Below, piece after piece: positions 46,398 to 54,150 of a stretch of DNA of 64,000 nt (positions within the stretch are counted from its first letter, which is position 1; every line of letters starts with the position of its first letter). The notes beneath the pieces are model-generated. The model saw only the letters and a program-made list of their open reading frames with translations. It did not search any database and was not told the origin of the DNA. A program made the position numbers and the translations under genes. The DNA is from Brevundimonas intermedia (lineage in GTDB: Bacteria > Pseudomonadota > Alphaproteobacteria > Caulobacterales > Caulobacteraceae): positions 620,001-684,000 of the forward strand of contig NZ_SPVH01000006.1 of NCBI RefSeq assembly GCF_004614235.1. The letters run 5' to 3'.

Positions 46398-46541
46398 GAC
46401 GCTTTGAGGCCCCGCGCAGTCGGCGCTTAGAAGGCGAATGTTAACCACCACGGTTAACGAGGCGTTGAGATAAGAGGTTATTAACCATGCAGGCGGCATT
46501 TTCTGCCCATTGCGCGCATCCGCGTCGCACGGGAGATCGCC
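46398..46541. promoter_or_regulatory. Divergent fliO/flgB promoter region with CtrA-like sites
   Basis: Contains TTAACGAGGCGTTGAG, i.e. TTAA-N7-TTGA (46454-46468), one base from the CtrA consensus TTAA-N7-TTAA. Another TTAACC lies at 46441 and a GGTTATTAACC palindrome at about 46477-46487. Early flagellar operons in Caulobacter are CtrA-controlled, so this is plausible but unproven. Confidence 0.5.
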
Positions 46542-46946
46542 ATGGGCGTCGCCGACATACCGCTGCTGGGGCAGATCAAGGGCCGGCTGGGCTGGCTGGA
46601 CGAGCGTCAGCGCGTGATCGCCGAGAACGTCGCCAACGCCGATACGCCGGGCTTCGTCGGCCGCGACCTGAAGCAGCCGACCGACTTCGCCGCCGCCATG
46701 CGGTCGGGCGGGGGGCTGCAGATGGTGCGCACCAACGCCGCCCATATCGCGCCCGCCGGTTCGCCTGTGCGGTTCGATCCGACCAAGTCGCCCGATTCAG
46801 AGACCACGCTGGACGGCAACTCGGTCGTGGTTGAGGAGCAGATGCTGAAGATGGCCGAGAGCCGCATGGCCTATGACGCCGCCATCGGCTTCTACCAGAA
46901 ATCCATGTCCATGATCCGCATGGCCGCCAAGCGGCCCGGCGGCTGA
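46542..46946 (+). CDS. flgB: Flagellar basal-body rod protein FlgB
   Basis: A 134-residue proximal rod subunit. The N-terminal motif RQRVIAENVANADTPGFVGRDL (about residues 23-44) is the rod-protein signature; the C-terminal helix MAESRMAYDAAIGFYQKSMSMIRMA is the paired coiled-coil end. Exported by the flagellar T3SS. First gene of flgB-flgC-fliE, divergent from fliO. Confidence 0.95.
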   Translation: MGVADIPLLGQIKGRLGWLDERQRVIAENVANADTPGFVGRDLKQPTDFAAAMRSGGGLQMVRTNAAHIAPAGSPVRFDPTKSPDSETTLDGNSVVVEEQMLKMAESRMAYDAAIGFYQKSMSMIRMAAKRPGG

Positions 46947-46959
46947 GGAGGACTGAAAA

Positions 46960-47379
46960 ATGCCTGATCCCATCGCGCCCTCGAACAGCACCATGGCCGT
47001 AGCGGCCTCGGCCCTGAAGGCCCAGCAGTCGCGCATGCGCGTCATCGCCGAGAACATCGCCAACGCCCAGTCGACGGCCCGCACCCCGGGCGGCGAGCCC
47101 TATCGCCGCCAGATTCCCGTCTTCCAGGCGCGCGAGGTCGATGGGGCGACCGGGGTGACTTTAGCCGAGGTCCGGCCCGATCAGGGCGACTTCAAGATGG
47201 ACTACGATCCGTCGCACCCGGCCGCGAACGCCCAGGGCTATGTGATGCGGCCGAACGTGGACACCCTGGTCGAGGCGATGGACATGCGCGAGGCGCAGCG
47301 CGCCTATGAGGCCAATCTGAACGTCATCGAGACGGCGCGGTCGATGGACAGCCGCACCCTCGACATCATCAAACGCTGA
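46960..47379 (+). CDS. flgC: Flagellar basal-body rod protein FlgC
   Basis: A 139-residue proximal rod subunit. N-terminal QQSRMRVIAENIANAQSTARTPGGEPYRRQ (signature) and C-terminal GYVMRPNVDTLVEAMDMREAQRAYEANLNVIETARSM are complete. Thirteen bases after flgB and ten before fliE: one operon. Confidence 0.96.
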   Translation: MPDPIAPSNSTMAVAASALKAQQSRMRVIAENIANAQSTARTPGGEPYRRQIPVFQAREVDGATGVTLAEVRPDQGDFKMDYDPSHPAANAQGYVMRPNVDTLVEAMDMREAQRAYEANLNVIETARSMDSRTLDIIKR

Positions 47380-47389
47380 GGACTAGGCC

Positions 47390-47704
47390 ATGAACCCGAT
47401 GATGGCCGCCAAGGCCTATGCCGCCGTCCAGGGCGGCGCCATGCCGACCGCGCTTTCCGGGGCAGCGCAAGCGCCCGGCGCCGGCGACGGCGGCTTCGCC
47501 GACCTGGTCAAGAACGCCATGACCGACATGACGCAGCAGTCGCGCTCGGCCGAGACCCAGATGACGAAGTCGGTCCAGGGCCAGGGCAATCTGATCGACG
47601 TGGTGACCGCGCTGAGCTCGGCCGAGGCGTCGCTGGAGACGGTGATCTCGGTGCGCGACCAGGTGATTTCCGCCTACAAGGAAATCATGGCGATGCCGAT
47701 CTGA
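47390..47704 (+). CDS. fliE: Flagellar hook-basal body complex protein FliE
   Basis: A 104-residue adapter between the MS ring and the rod. The pattern FADLVKNAMTDMTQQSRSAETQ, QGQGNLIDVVTALSSAEASLETVISVRDQVISAYKEIMAMPI is complete. Last gene of the operon; a family B palindromic element follows. Confidence 0.95.
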   Translation: MNPMMAAKAYAAVQGGAMPTALSGAAQAPGAGDGGFADLVKNAMTDMTQQSRSAETQMTKSVQGQGNLIDVVTALSSAEASLETVISVRDQVISAYKEIMAMPI

Positions 47705-47744
47705 GGCAGGGTTCCCGAGGGGGTTTTCGCCGCCCTTCTTAAGC

Positions 47745-47853
47745 CCGTCATCCTAGGCCTTGTGCCTAGGATCCATTCGCTCGATGTCGAAGGCTGCGCT
47801 CCCTCCGTCCACCACCGGGATTCTGGATCCTAGGCCTTGTGCCTAGGATGACG
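47745..47853. repeat. Palindromic intergenic element, family B copy 2
   Basis: Arms CCGTCATCCTAGGCCTTGTG and complementary CAAGGCCTAGGATCCAGAAT-type right half, as in 34654-34780. It lies between the convergent fliE and polysaccharide-export genes and may serve as a terminator for both. Confidence 0.9.
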
Positions 47854-47881
47854 ATTGGGTGAGGGGCGGACGGACTGAACG

Positions 47882-48418
47882 TCAGAAATACCGCTCGCCG
47901 ATCCGCAAAGTATCGCCGGGCGAGACGCGCGTGTCGGCGGTCAGCGGCTGGGGCTCTTCGGTCTGCGAGCCTGCGCGGCGCACGAAGATGCGGCGGGTGT
48001 TGGCGCGGTAGGTGAACCCTTGCGCCGTCGCCACGGCGTTCAGCGCCGTCAGGTCCGGGACATAGGGGTATTCGCCCGGCCGATTGACCTCGCCCAGGAT
48101 GTAGATGGGGCGGTAGGTCATCACATGGGCCGTGACGCGGGGCTGGTTCAGATAGCCCTGGCGCAGGGTCTGGGCGACGGCGTCCTGAAGCTGGGCGACG
48201 GTCAGGCCGGCGGCCGGGATCTCGCCGATCAGGGGCAGGGCGACCTTGCCCTCGGCATTGACGACGAACTCGCCGCTGAGCGCCTCCTCGCCGAAGACGT
48301 CGATCCGCACCTTGTCGGCCGAGGCCAGGCGATAATCCGAGACGGTTTGCGGCGCGAAGCCGGCGAGCGCGAACGCCAGGGTCAGGCCCATCATGCCGGT
48401 GTACAGTCCTTGCCGCAT
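47882..48418 (-). CDS. Polysaccharide export protein (Wza/GumB-like)
   Basis: A 178-residue exported protein with a signal peptide (MRQGLYTGMMGLTLAFALAGFA), the polysaccharide-export domain DYRLASADKVRIDVFGEEALSGEFVVNAEGKVALPLIGEIPAAGLTVAQLQ (about residues 28-78), and one SLBB-like domain (YILGEVNRPGEYPYVPDLTALNAVATAQGF). It would form or line an outer-membrane or periplasmic channel. No lipobox cysteine is visible, unlike Wza, so it is probably a short GumB/HfsD-type protein. The neighbour genes on the same strand are also envelope or glycan genes. Confidence 0.88.
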   Translation of the reverse strand: MRQGLYTGMMGLTLAFALAGFAPQTVSDYRLASADKVRIDVFGEEALSGEFVVNAEGKVALPLIGEIPAAGLTVAQLQDAVAQTLRQGYLNQPRVTAHVMTYRPIYILGEVNRPGEYPYVPDLTALNAVATAQGFTYRANTRRIFVRRAGSQTEEPQPLTADTRVSPGDTLRIGERYF

Positions 48419-48474
48419 GTCAGCCCTCCCCCGATTGTCTGGGTGTGGAGGCTAAACGCGTCGGTTGTTCGGGT

Positions 48475-49806
48475 CTAGGACCGATCCGACAGAATACGGT
48501 GGGCCAGATCGCGGGCCTGGCCGCGCAGGTCGGGGACGGCGGTCATCTCCCAGAAGGCGCCGCGCGTCAGAGGACCGATGGCGTGCAGGCCTTGGGCCGG
48601 ATCGCCCGCACCGTTCAGCAGGCCGCCGTCGTCATCGACCTGAAGACCCAGGCCCAGGGGATCGGGGCGGCCGTAACCCTTGTCCAGGATGTCGCGGATC
48701 ATCGGCTCGGTGCTTTTGGAGATCACGCCCAGCGGTCCGGTGCAGTTCACCACCAGATCGAAGCGGTCGCGGATGGCGCGCTTTTTCCCGCGCGGACGCC
48801 AGGAGACCTCGATCACGTCGGTGGTCTTCAACTCGGTAAGCTTGCCGGCCAGGATCGTCAGTTCGCCGCCGGCCAGCATGGAGTGGATGTCGCGGGCCGA
48901 GCCGGGCGACAGGCGGTGGCGATGCACGTCCCACAGGGGGCGAAGGTGTCGCAGGAAGCGGCTGCGCTCCCCCTGCGACCAACTGCGCCAGATGTCGCGG
49001 GCCGAGTGGCGCAGCGTATCGAAGACGGCGCGCCAGTCGGCCTGCGCCGTCGCGGCGCGGACCTGTTTCAGAATCTGGGCGGGGCCGCCGGAAAAGGTCC
49101 CGGCATAGGCGCCGGGCGGGACGGTGGCGTGGGCGCGGGGCAACAGGCCGTGGCGCGACAGGGCGGTCAGGCGGCGGCCTGGTCGGCGCAGCGTCAGGGC
49201 CGCATCCACCATCGTCAGGCCCGAACCGATCAGCAGGACGTTGCGAGCTTCGCCTACCGTCTGGGGATCGAACCGCCAGGGGTTCTCGACATAGGCGGGC
49301 GAGTTCCGAACCTCGGCCTCGACGCCGGGGGGCGAGGCGGGTTCCAGATTGCCCAAAGCCAGCACCACCTGATCGGCGGTGACCTCCCCGTCGGTGGTGC
49401 CGATATGCCAGCCGTCGTCCTGACGGTCGGTGGAGCGGGCCTCGGCGCCGATCAGGTTCAGCCGGTCGGGCGAGTCGTCCAGCGCTTCGTCCAACAGGAA
49501 GCGCAGATATTCGCCATAGACGCCGCGGGTGATGAAGCCGTCCTGGGCGCGCCACGACGGCTGTTCCGCCAGCCAGTCGGCGAGGTGGCCCGGCCGGTCT
49601 GGAAAGGCGCTCATATTGTCCAGACGGACGTTCAGCAGATGGCCGGGATTGCCGGTGTCATAGGCGGTGCCGGGACCAAAGACGCCGCGCCGTTCGATCA
49701 GGGTGACCCGCACCTGAGGCGAGGCTTTCAGCAGATTGACGGCGGTCAGCAGGCCGCTGAAACCCGCGCCGACGATCGCGACATGCGGTCCATTCTGCTG
49801 TGGCAT
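48475..49806 (-). CDS. FAD/NAD(P)-binding oxidoreductase (PF13454-like)
   Basis: A 443-residue flavoprotein. The N-terminal Rossmann motif HVAIVGAGFSGLLTAVNLLK (about residues 8-27), GTAYDTGNPGHLLNVRLDNMSAFP, the second nucleotide fold VLLIGSGLTMVDAALTL (about 190-206) and a C-terminal TGPLGVISKSTEPMI place it in the HI0933/PF13454 FAD-NAD(P)-binding group. Substrate unknown. The start is put at 49806 (MPQQNGPHVAIVG); an upstream in-frame ATG adds residues without family support. It sits between two glycan genes, which may be coincidence. Confidence 0.85.
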   Translation of the reverse strand: MPQQNGPHVAIVGAGFSGLLTAVNLLKASPQVRVTLIERRGVFGPGTAYDTGNPGHLLNVRLDNMSAFPDRPGHLADWLAEQPSWRAQDGFITRGVYGEYLRFLLDEALDDSPDRLNLIGAEARSTDRQDDGWHIGTTDGEVTADQVVLALGNLEPASPPGVEAEVRNSPAYVENPWRFDPQTVGEARNVLLIGSGLTMVDAALTLRRPGRRLTALSRHGLLPRAHATVPPGAYAGTFSGGPAQILKQVRAATAQADWRAVFDTLRHSARDIWRSWSQGERSRFLRHLRPLWDVHRHRLSPGSARDIHSMLAGGELTILAGKLTELKTTDVIEVSWRPRGKKRAIRDRFDLVVNCTGPLGVISKSTEPMIRDILDKGYGRPDPLGLGLQVDDDGGLLNGAGDPAQGLHAIGPLTRGAFWEMTAVPDLRGQARDLAHRILSDRS

Positions 49807-49905
49807 TCGCGCCCCCGTTCCGGTTTCCGTCCGCGTCGATAGCACACGGCCGGCGAGGTCCGATCATGGCGATAAATATCTATCTGACCAGTAGGAATAA
49901 AGTGA

Positions 49906-50775
49906 TCAGGCGGGGGGAGACCGGCGGCGTCGGGCGTCGCGGATGTCGCGCAGGGCCAGGGGCAGCAGGGTCCAGGGCTCGACGCAATAGCGGACGAACA
50001 GGCGTTTCGGATCGTGGATCAGGCGATAGGCCCATTCGATTCCGGCCCGCCCCATCCAGCGCGGCGCGGCGCTCTGGACGCCCGCCTCATAGTCGAAGGC
50101 GGCGCCGACCGACAGGATGACGCAATCGGGCAGGCGTTCGAAATTGTCGTCGATCCACAGCTCCTGACGCGGCATGCCCATACCGACGAACAGGATGTGA
50201 GGCTGGAAGGCTTTGATCTGGGCGAGGACTGTAGCGTTCTCGGGCGAATCGGAACGGGCGTCGAAGAAGCCGTGATGGATGGCGATGTCGGCGTCGGGAT
50301 AGCGGGCCTTCAGCCTTCGGGCCGCCTCGTCGCCGACGCCCGGCGCGCCGCCGATGGACATGACGCGCCAGCCGTTGCGGTTCGCCACGCTCCAGAAATG
50401 GTCGCGCCAGTCCAGATAGGTGCAGCGGTGAAAGCCCCGGCTGTGCAGGCCCAGCGTGCGCGAGAACCACAGCAGGGGGGTGGAATCGACCTCGATCAAA
50501 TCGGCCCGGTCGTAGAAGCCGGCCAGTTCCGGGCGTTTCTGGATCAGATACAGGCTGTGCAGATTGTGGTTGGCGATCAGGCTCTTTCGGCCCTCAAGCA
50601 CCGCCTGCCGTACATGATGCAGAACCTCTTCCGGCTTCACCAAATCGACCGGCTGGCCGAGCATGGACACGCGTTCGTGGGCGCGGCGGCGCTGACGAAA
50701 CGGCGCGCGGGGCGCGGCGCGGCGTTCGGGCGCGCGGTGTTCGGCGACAGGAGGGTTGAGGGACGGGTCCGCCAT
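49906..50775 (-). CDS. WecG/TagA/CpsF family glycosyltransferase
   Basis: A 289-residue enzyme that transfers a sugar (such as ManNAc or ManNAcA) to a lipid-linked acceptor in surface polysaccharide synthesis. Family features: NHNLHSLYLIQKRPELAGFYDRADL (about residues 69-93), DSTPLLWFSRTLG, IGGAPGVGDEAARRLKARYP and FVGMGMPRQELWIDDNFE (about 196-213). N-terminal 40 residues are arginine/proline-rich and poorly conserved in appearance. A membrane-associated C-terminal basic helix follows. No linked polymerase genes are in the window. Confidence 0.9.
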   Translation of the reverse strand: MADPSLNPPVAEHRAPERRAAPRAPFRQRRRAHERVSMLGQPVDLVKPEEVLHHVRQAVLEGRKSLIANHNLHSLYLIQKRPELAGFYDRADLIEVDSTPLLWFSRTLGLHSRGFHRCTYLDWRDHFWSVANRNGWRVMSIGGAPGVGDEAARRLKARYPDADIAIHHGFFDARSDSPENATVLAQIKAFQPHILFVGMGMPRQELWIDDNFERLPDCVILSVGAAFDYEAGVQSAAPRWMGRAGIEWAYRLIHDPKRLFVRYCVEPWTLLPLALRDIRDARRRRSPPA

Positions 50776-50926
50776 GGGGCGCTTGTAGGCGGCCCGCCCT
50801 CAAGACGGGGTTAGAAAACAGGCTTAGCAGGCGTTAAGTCGCCGCCAAACGCGGGTCCGAAAGGTCATGCGGCAAGGCTTGAAGCGCCGCCTGCGGAATA
50901 AAACGACACGCGGCGAAAAACCTCTG

Positions 50927-50954
50927 TTGACCCCGTCGTTTCGCTGCCTTAGAG
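50927..50954 (+). promoter_or_regulatory. Probable tRNA-Leu promoter
   Basis: TTGACC at 50927-50932 and TTAGAG at 50949-50954, separated by 16 bases, lie about 45 bases before the tRNA. The -10 match is weak. Confidence 0.4.
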
Positions 50955-50999
50955 GTCCGCGCCTTCCCGATGGAAACGCCGCAAGGCGCTGCCGACGGG

Positions 51000-51086
<87 letters not shown>

Positions 51087-51093
51087 TATTATT

Positions 51094-51135
51094 GAAAGCG
51101 TCGCACCGAACGGTGCGGCGCTTTCATTCTTTTTG
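51094..51135 (+). terminator. Rho-independent terminator after tRNA-Leu
   Basis: Stem GAAAGCGTCGCACC (51094-51107) with GGTGCGGCGCTTTC (51112-51125), one mismatch, loop GAAC, followed by ATTCTTTTT. Confidence 0.92.
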
Positions 51136-51139
51136 GTCT

Positions 51140-51290
51140 ATCGCATCGCGCACGGCGCTCTGCTGCTTGAGGCCGTGTTTTTGCCCTACCGGAATGCGCG
51201 CGGCGCATTACCTGCTTGAGGCCGTTTCTTGAATGCGGCACGCGGCGTTCAGCATTGCTGTAGCCCGTTTCGCCCGTCGCGTTCGCCGTG
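51140..51290. repeat. Imperfect tandem repeats upstream of the RNase D-like gene
   Basis: TGCTTGAGGCCGT occurs at about 51164 and 51212, each preceded by a GCGC-CGGCGC block and followed by a TTT-TTG block. A weaker third unit starts near 51240 (GGCACGCGGCG ... GCCCGTTTC). The period is about 48 bases. Confidence 0.6.
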
Positions 51291-51303
51291 TAAGAGCCAG
51301 AGC

Positions 51304-51918
51304 ATGACCGTTTACCTGCACGAGGGCGACCTGCCCGACGATCTGGACCTTGGGTCCGAGGTCGCCATCGATTCCGAGACCATGGGCCTGCGTTTTCGCC
51401 GCGATCCGCTGTGCGTGGTTCAGCTGTCGTCCGGCGACGGCGACGCCCATGTCGTGCGGATGAGACGGCCGGATTACGACTGTCCGAACCTGAAGCGGGT
51501 TCTGACCGATCCGGCGGTGACGAAGATCTTCCACTTCGGCCGGTTCGACATCGGCATGTTCCTGCTGCACCTCGGCGTCGAGACGCGGCCGGTCTATTGC
51601 ACCAAGATCGCCTCCAAGCTGGCGCGGACCTACACTGATCGCCACGGATTGAAGGACGTGGTGCGCGAGACGGTGGGCGTGGACCTGTCCAAGGCCCAGC
51701 AGTCGTCGGACTGGGGCGCCGAGACCCTGACCCAGGCGCAGCTGGACTATGCCGCCTCGGACGTTCTCTATCTGCACGCGGCCAAGGCCAAGCTGGACCT
51801 GATGCTGGCGCGCGAGGGGCGCGCCGAGTTGGCCGCCAAATGTTTCGACTTCCTGCCGACCCGTTCGGCGCTCGATCTCGCCGGCTGGGACGAGACCGAC
51901 ATCTTCGCCCATAGCTGA
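51304..51918 (+). CDS. RNase D-like 3'-5' exonuclease
   Basis: A 204-residue DEDDy exonuclease, shorter than E. coli RNase D (375) because the HRDC domains are absent. Motif I VAIDSETMGL (about residues 22-31), motif II HFGRFDIGMFLLHLGV (about 80-95), motif III LDYAASDVLYLHAAKAKL (about 157-174) with the Y of DEDDy. It probably trims structured RNAs. The ATG at 51304 is the first with correct spacing to motif I. Upstream of lptC on the same strand, eight bases apart. Confidence 0.92.
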   Translation: MTVYLHEGDLPDDLDLGSEVAIDSETMGLRFRRDPLCVVQLSSGDGDAHVVRMRRPDYDCPNLKRVLTDPAVTKIFHFGRFDIGMFLLHLGVETRPVYCTKIASKLARTYTDRHGLKDVVRETVGVDLSKAQQSSDWGAETLTQAQLDYAASDVLYLHAAKAKLDLMLAREGRAELAAKCFDFLPTRSALDLAGWDETDIFAHS

Positions 51919-51925
51919 GGCGCGC

Positions 51926-52585
51926 TTGACCGAACCCGGCGAACAGTCCCGCATCGAGGCCGACGAGGCCAGGGTCGCCCTGGCCGGCGCCCGCTGGCGT
52001 GCGCGCTCGCGGCGGGTGAAGCTGTATCGCCGGGTGCTGCCCATCATCATTCTGGTGCTGGCGGGCGGCGCCCTGACCTGGACCGTGTTCCGCACCGTCA
52101 TGTCGGGGGTGGAGCGCAAGGCCAGCCAGAGCCAGGAGGTCCGTCTGGACGCCCCCCTGTTCCACGGCCAGGACGCGCAGGGCCGCGCCTTCACCGTCGG
52201 CGCCCAGGGCGCGGTGCGCGATCCGGCGACCGGCCATTTCCGCCTGATCGGCCCGGCGCTGAAGCTGAACCTGGGCGGGCGCAAGGTGACCGAACTGACC
52301 GCCGACGGCGGCACCTATAACGAGCAGGCCAAGACCGTGACCATCGGCCCGAACGTGCGGATTTCGGACGGCGGGACGGGCTTCGTCCTGACCACGCCCG
52401 AGGCGTTGGTGGACACCTCGACCGGAAACGTCACCGGTTCAAAGGGCGTTCAGGGTTCCGGCCCTATTGGAACCATCAACGCATCGTCCTATGCGATCTA
52501 TGATCAGGGACAGCGCGTCGTGTTCGACGGCGCGGGCGACAACAAGGTGATGGGCGTGCTGACGCCCAAGGGGTCTGGCGGATGA
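51926..52585 (+). CDS. lptC: LPS export periplasmic bridge protein LptC
   Basis: A 219-residue inner-membrane protein with one N-terminal transmembrane helix (about residues 40-60, LPIIILVLAGGALTWTVF) and a periplasmic beta-jellyroll of repeated strands (DAPLFHGQDAQGRAFTVGAQGAVRD and KVTELTADGGTYNEQAKTVTI). TTG start at 51926. It receives LPS from LptBFG. Overlaps lptA by four bases. The N-terminal extension before the membrane is longer than in E. coli. Confidence 0.9.
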   Translation: MTEPGEQSRIEADEARVALAGARWRARSRRVKLYRRVLPIIILVLAGGALTWTVFRTVMSGVERKASQSQEVRLDAPLFHGQDAQGRAFTVGAQGAVRDPATGHFRLIGPALKLNLGGRKVTELTADGGTYNEQAKTVTIGPNVRISDGGTGFVLTTPEALVDTSTGNVTGSKGVQGSGPIGTINASSYAIYDQGQRVVFDGAGDNKVMGVLTPKGSGG

Positions 52586-53076
52586 TCATGACGAAGATTT
52601 CAAAGACTCTGGCGGCGGTCGCGGCCGTGGCGGTCGTGGCCCTGCCGGCCGTCGGCGACGCGCAATCACAAACGGGCAACCAGCCCGTGGCCTATGGCGC
52701 GGACTCGGTCGAATACGGCCCCAACCGCATCATCCTGAGAGGCCGGGCCGAAGCGACGCAGGGCGGCAACCGCTTCCGCGCCGACACCCTGACCCTGGTC
52801 AGCGGCGCGGGCGGCGATCTGGAGCGCGCGGAGGCCGCCGGCACCGTCTATTTCGTCACCCCGGATCAGTCGATGCGCGGCGACCGCGCCGTCTATAATC
52901 TGGGCAATGGCGAGATCGTGGTGACGGGCAATGTGGTCCTGACCCAGGGCAAGAACGTCCTGACCGGCTCGCGCCTGGTCTACAACATCAACACCGAGGC
53001 CGCCCGCATGGACGGCGCGCCGCGCGGCGCAGCCGGAAGCCGCGTGCAGGGCGTCTTCTACCCCAACGCAAACTGA
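52582..53076 (+). CDS. lptA: LPS transport protein LptA
   Basis: A 164-residue periplasmic OstA-type jellyroll protein. Signal peptide (KTLAAVAAVAVVALPAVGDA), then repeated strands: YGADSVEYGPNRIILRGRAEATQGGNRFRADTLTLV, GDRAVYNLGNGEIVVTGNVVLTQGKNVLTG. It oligomerises to bridge LptC and LptD across the periplasm. Confidence 0.94.
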   Translation: MIMTKISKTLAAVAAVAVVALPAVGDAQSQTGNQPVAYGADSVEYGPNRIILRGRAEATQGGNRFRADTLTLVSGAGGDLERAEAAGTVYFVTPDQSMRGDRAVYNLGNGEIVVTGNVVLTQGKNVLTGSRLVYNINTEAARMDGAPRGAAGSRVQGVFYPNAN

Positions 53077-53103
53077 GGCCGTCGGCCGTCTGGACTTGAG
53101 CAT

Positions 53104-53898
53104 TTGGCGCGCAAGGAACTGTCAGCCCTGAACCTGGACGACCGGCCGGCGACGACGCCGCAGCCGGTGGTCTCGCCTGCGGAAAAGGGTCTGCGGGTGC
53201 TGAACCTCGCCCGGTCGTTCGGGGCGCGTCAGGTGGTGCGCGACGTGTCTCTGACGGTGCAGCGGGGTGAGGTCGCGGGCCTGCTGGGCCCGAACGGCGC
53301 GGGCAAGACGACCTGTTTCTACATGATCACCGGCCTGATCCCGCCGGACTCGGGCACGATCTGGCTGGACGGCGAGGACATCACCGGCCAGCCGATGTAT
53401 CAGCGCAGCCGCATGGGCCTGGGCTATCTGGCGCAGGAAGCCTCGATCTTCCGCGGCATGACGGTGGAGCAGAACGTCAAGGCGGTGGTCGAGCTGAACT
53501 ATCCGCGCGACCAGATCCGCGCCGAGACCGACCGGCTGCTGGACGAACTGCATATCGACCACCTGCGCCATGCCGGGGCGACCGCCCTGTCGGGCGGCGA
53601 GCGTCGGCGGGTGGAGATCGCGCGGGCGCTGGCCGGGCGGCCGTCCTTCATGCTGCTGGACGAACCCTTCGCCGGCATCGACCCCCTGGCCATCGCCGAC
53701 ATCCGCACGGTGATCCGCTACCTGGCCAGCCAGGGCATCGGCGTGCTGATCACCGACCACAATGTGCGCGAGACCCTGGACATCACCGACCGGGTGTCGA
53801 TCATCTCGAACGGCGCCGTGCTGTTCGAAGGCACCTCGGACGAGGCGGTCCACGACGCCGAAGTGCGCCGGGTGTATCTGGGCGAAAACTACGTTTGA
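53104..53898 (+). CDS. lptB: LPS export ABC transporter ATPase LptB
   Basis: A 264-residue ATPase of the LptBFG complex. Walker A GPNGAGKTT (about residues 62-70), Q-loop YLAQEASIFRGMTVEQN, signature LSGGERRRVEIARAL, Walker B MLLDEPFAGIDP, H-loop ITDHNVRE. TTG start; the N-terminal 25-residue extension before the core fold is atypical but in alphaproteobacteria common. The lptCAB-rpoN-hpf-ptsN order is conserved across proteobacteria. A palindromic element separates it from rpoN. Confidence 0.96.
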   Translation: MARKELSALNLDDRPATTPQPVVSPAEKGLRVLNLARSFGARQVVRDVSLTVQRGEVAGLLGPNGAGKTTCFYMITGLIPPDSGTIWLDGEDITGQPMYQRSRMGLGYLAQEASIFRGMTVEQNVKAVVELNYPRDQIRAETDRLLDELHIDHLRHAGATALSGGERRRVEIARALAGRPSFMLLDEPFAGIDPLAIADIRTVIRYLASQGIGVLITDHNVRETLDITDRVSIISNGAVLFEGTSDEAVHDAEVRRVYLGENYV

Positions 53899-53906
53899 TC
53901 CGCCTA

Positions 53907-54058
53907 GTCTCCTCCCCACTTGTGGGGAGGGGGACCGCGCAGCGGTGGAGGGGCTGTTTGAAGTCCCCCAGACGCCTGCGATGCGTTGAAGAGCCCCTCC
54001 GTCACGGCGCGAAGATGCGCCGCGCCACCTCCCCATCGCTGCGCGACAGGGAGGAGAC
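53907..54058. repeat. Palindromic intergenic element, family D copy 4
   Basis: Left GTCTCCTCCCCACTTGTGGGGAGG, right CACCTCCCCATCGCTGCGCGACAGGGAGGAGAC; the pattern is the same as at 19198. It is within ten bases of the lptB stop and 93 bases from the rpoN start. Confidence 0.86.
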
Positions 54059-54150
54059 GATTCGGCGTTCGTCTCGCGTTAACCGTTTAGGCGACATTCT
54101 GCCCCAGCAAGTTCCGGGCCACTTGGCGGACGGGCGGGAAGATTTCGAAC
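54059..54150 (+). promoter_or_regulatory. rpoN upstream region
   Basis: The 92 bases between the palindromic element and the rpoN start. TCGCGTTAACCGTTTAGG near 54074 carries a TTAACC half-site like that of CtrA, but no second half at the right spacing. GGGAAGAT is near the start codon. No confident promoter. Confidence 0.3.
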
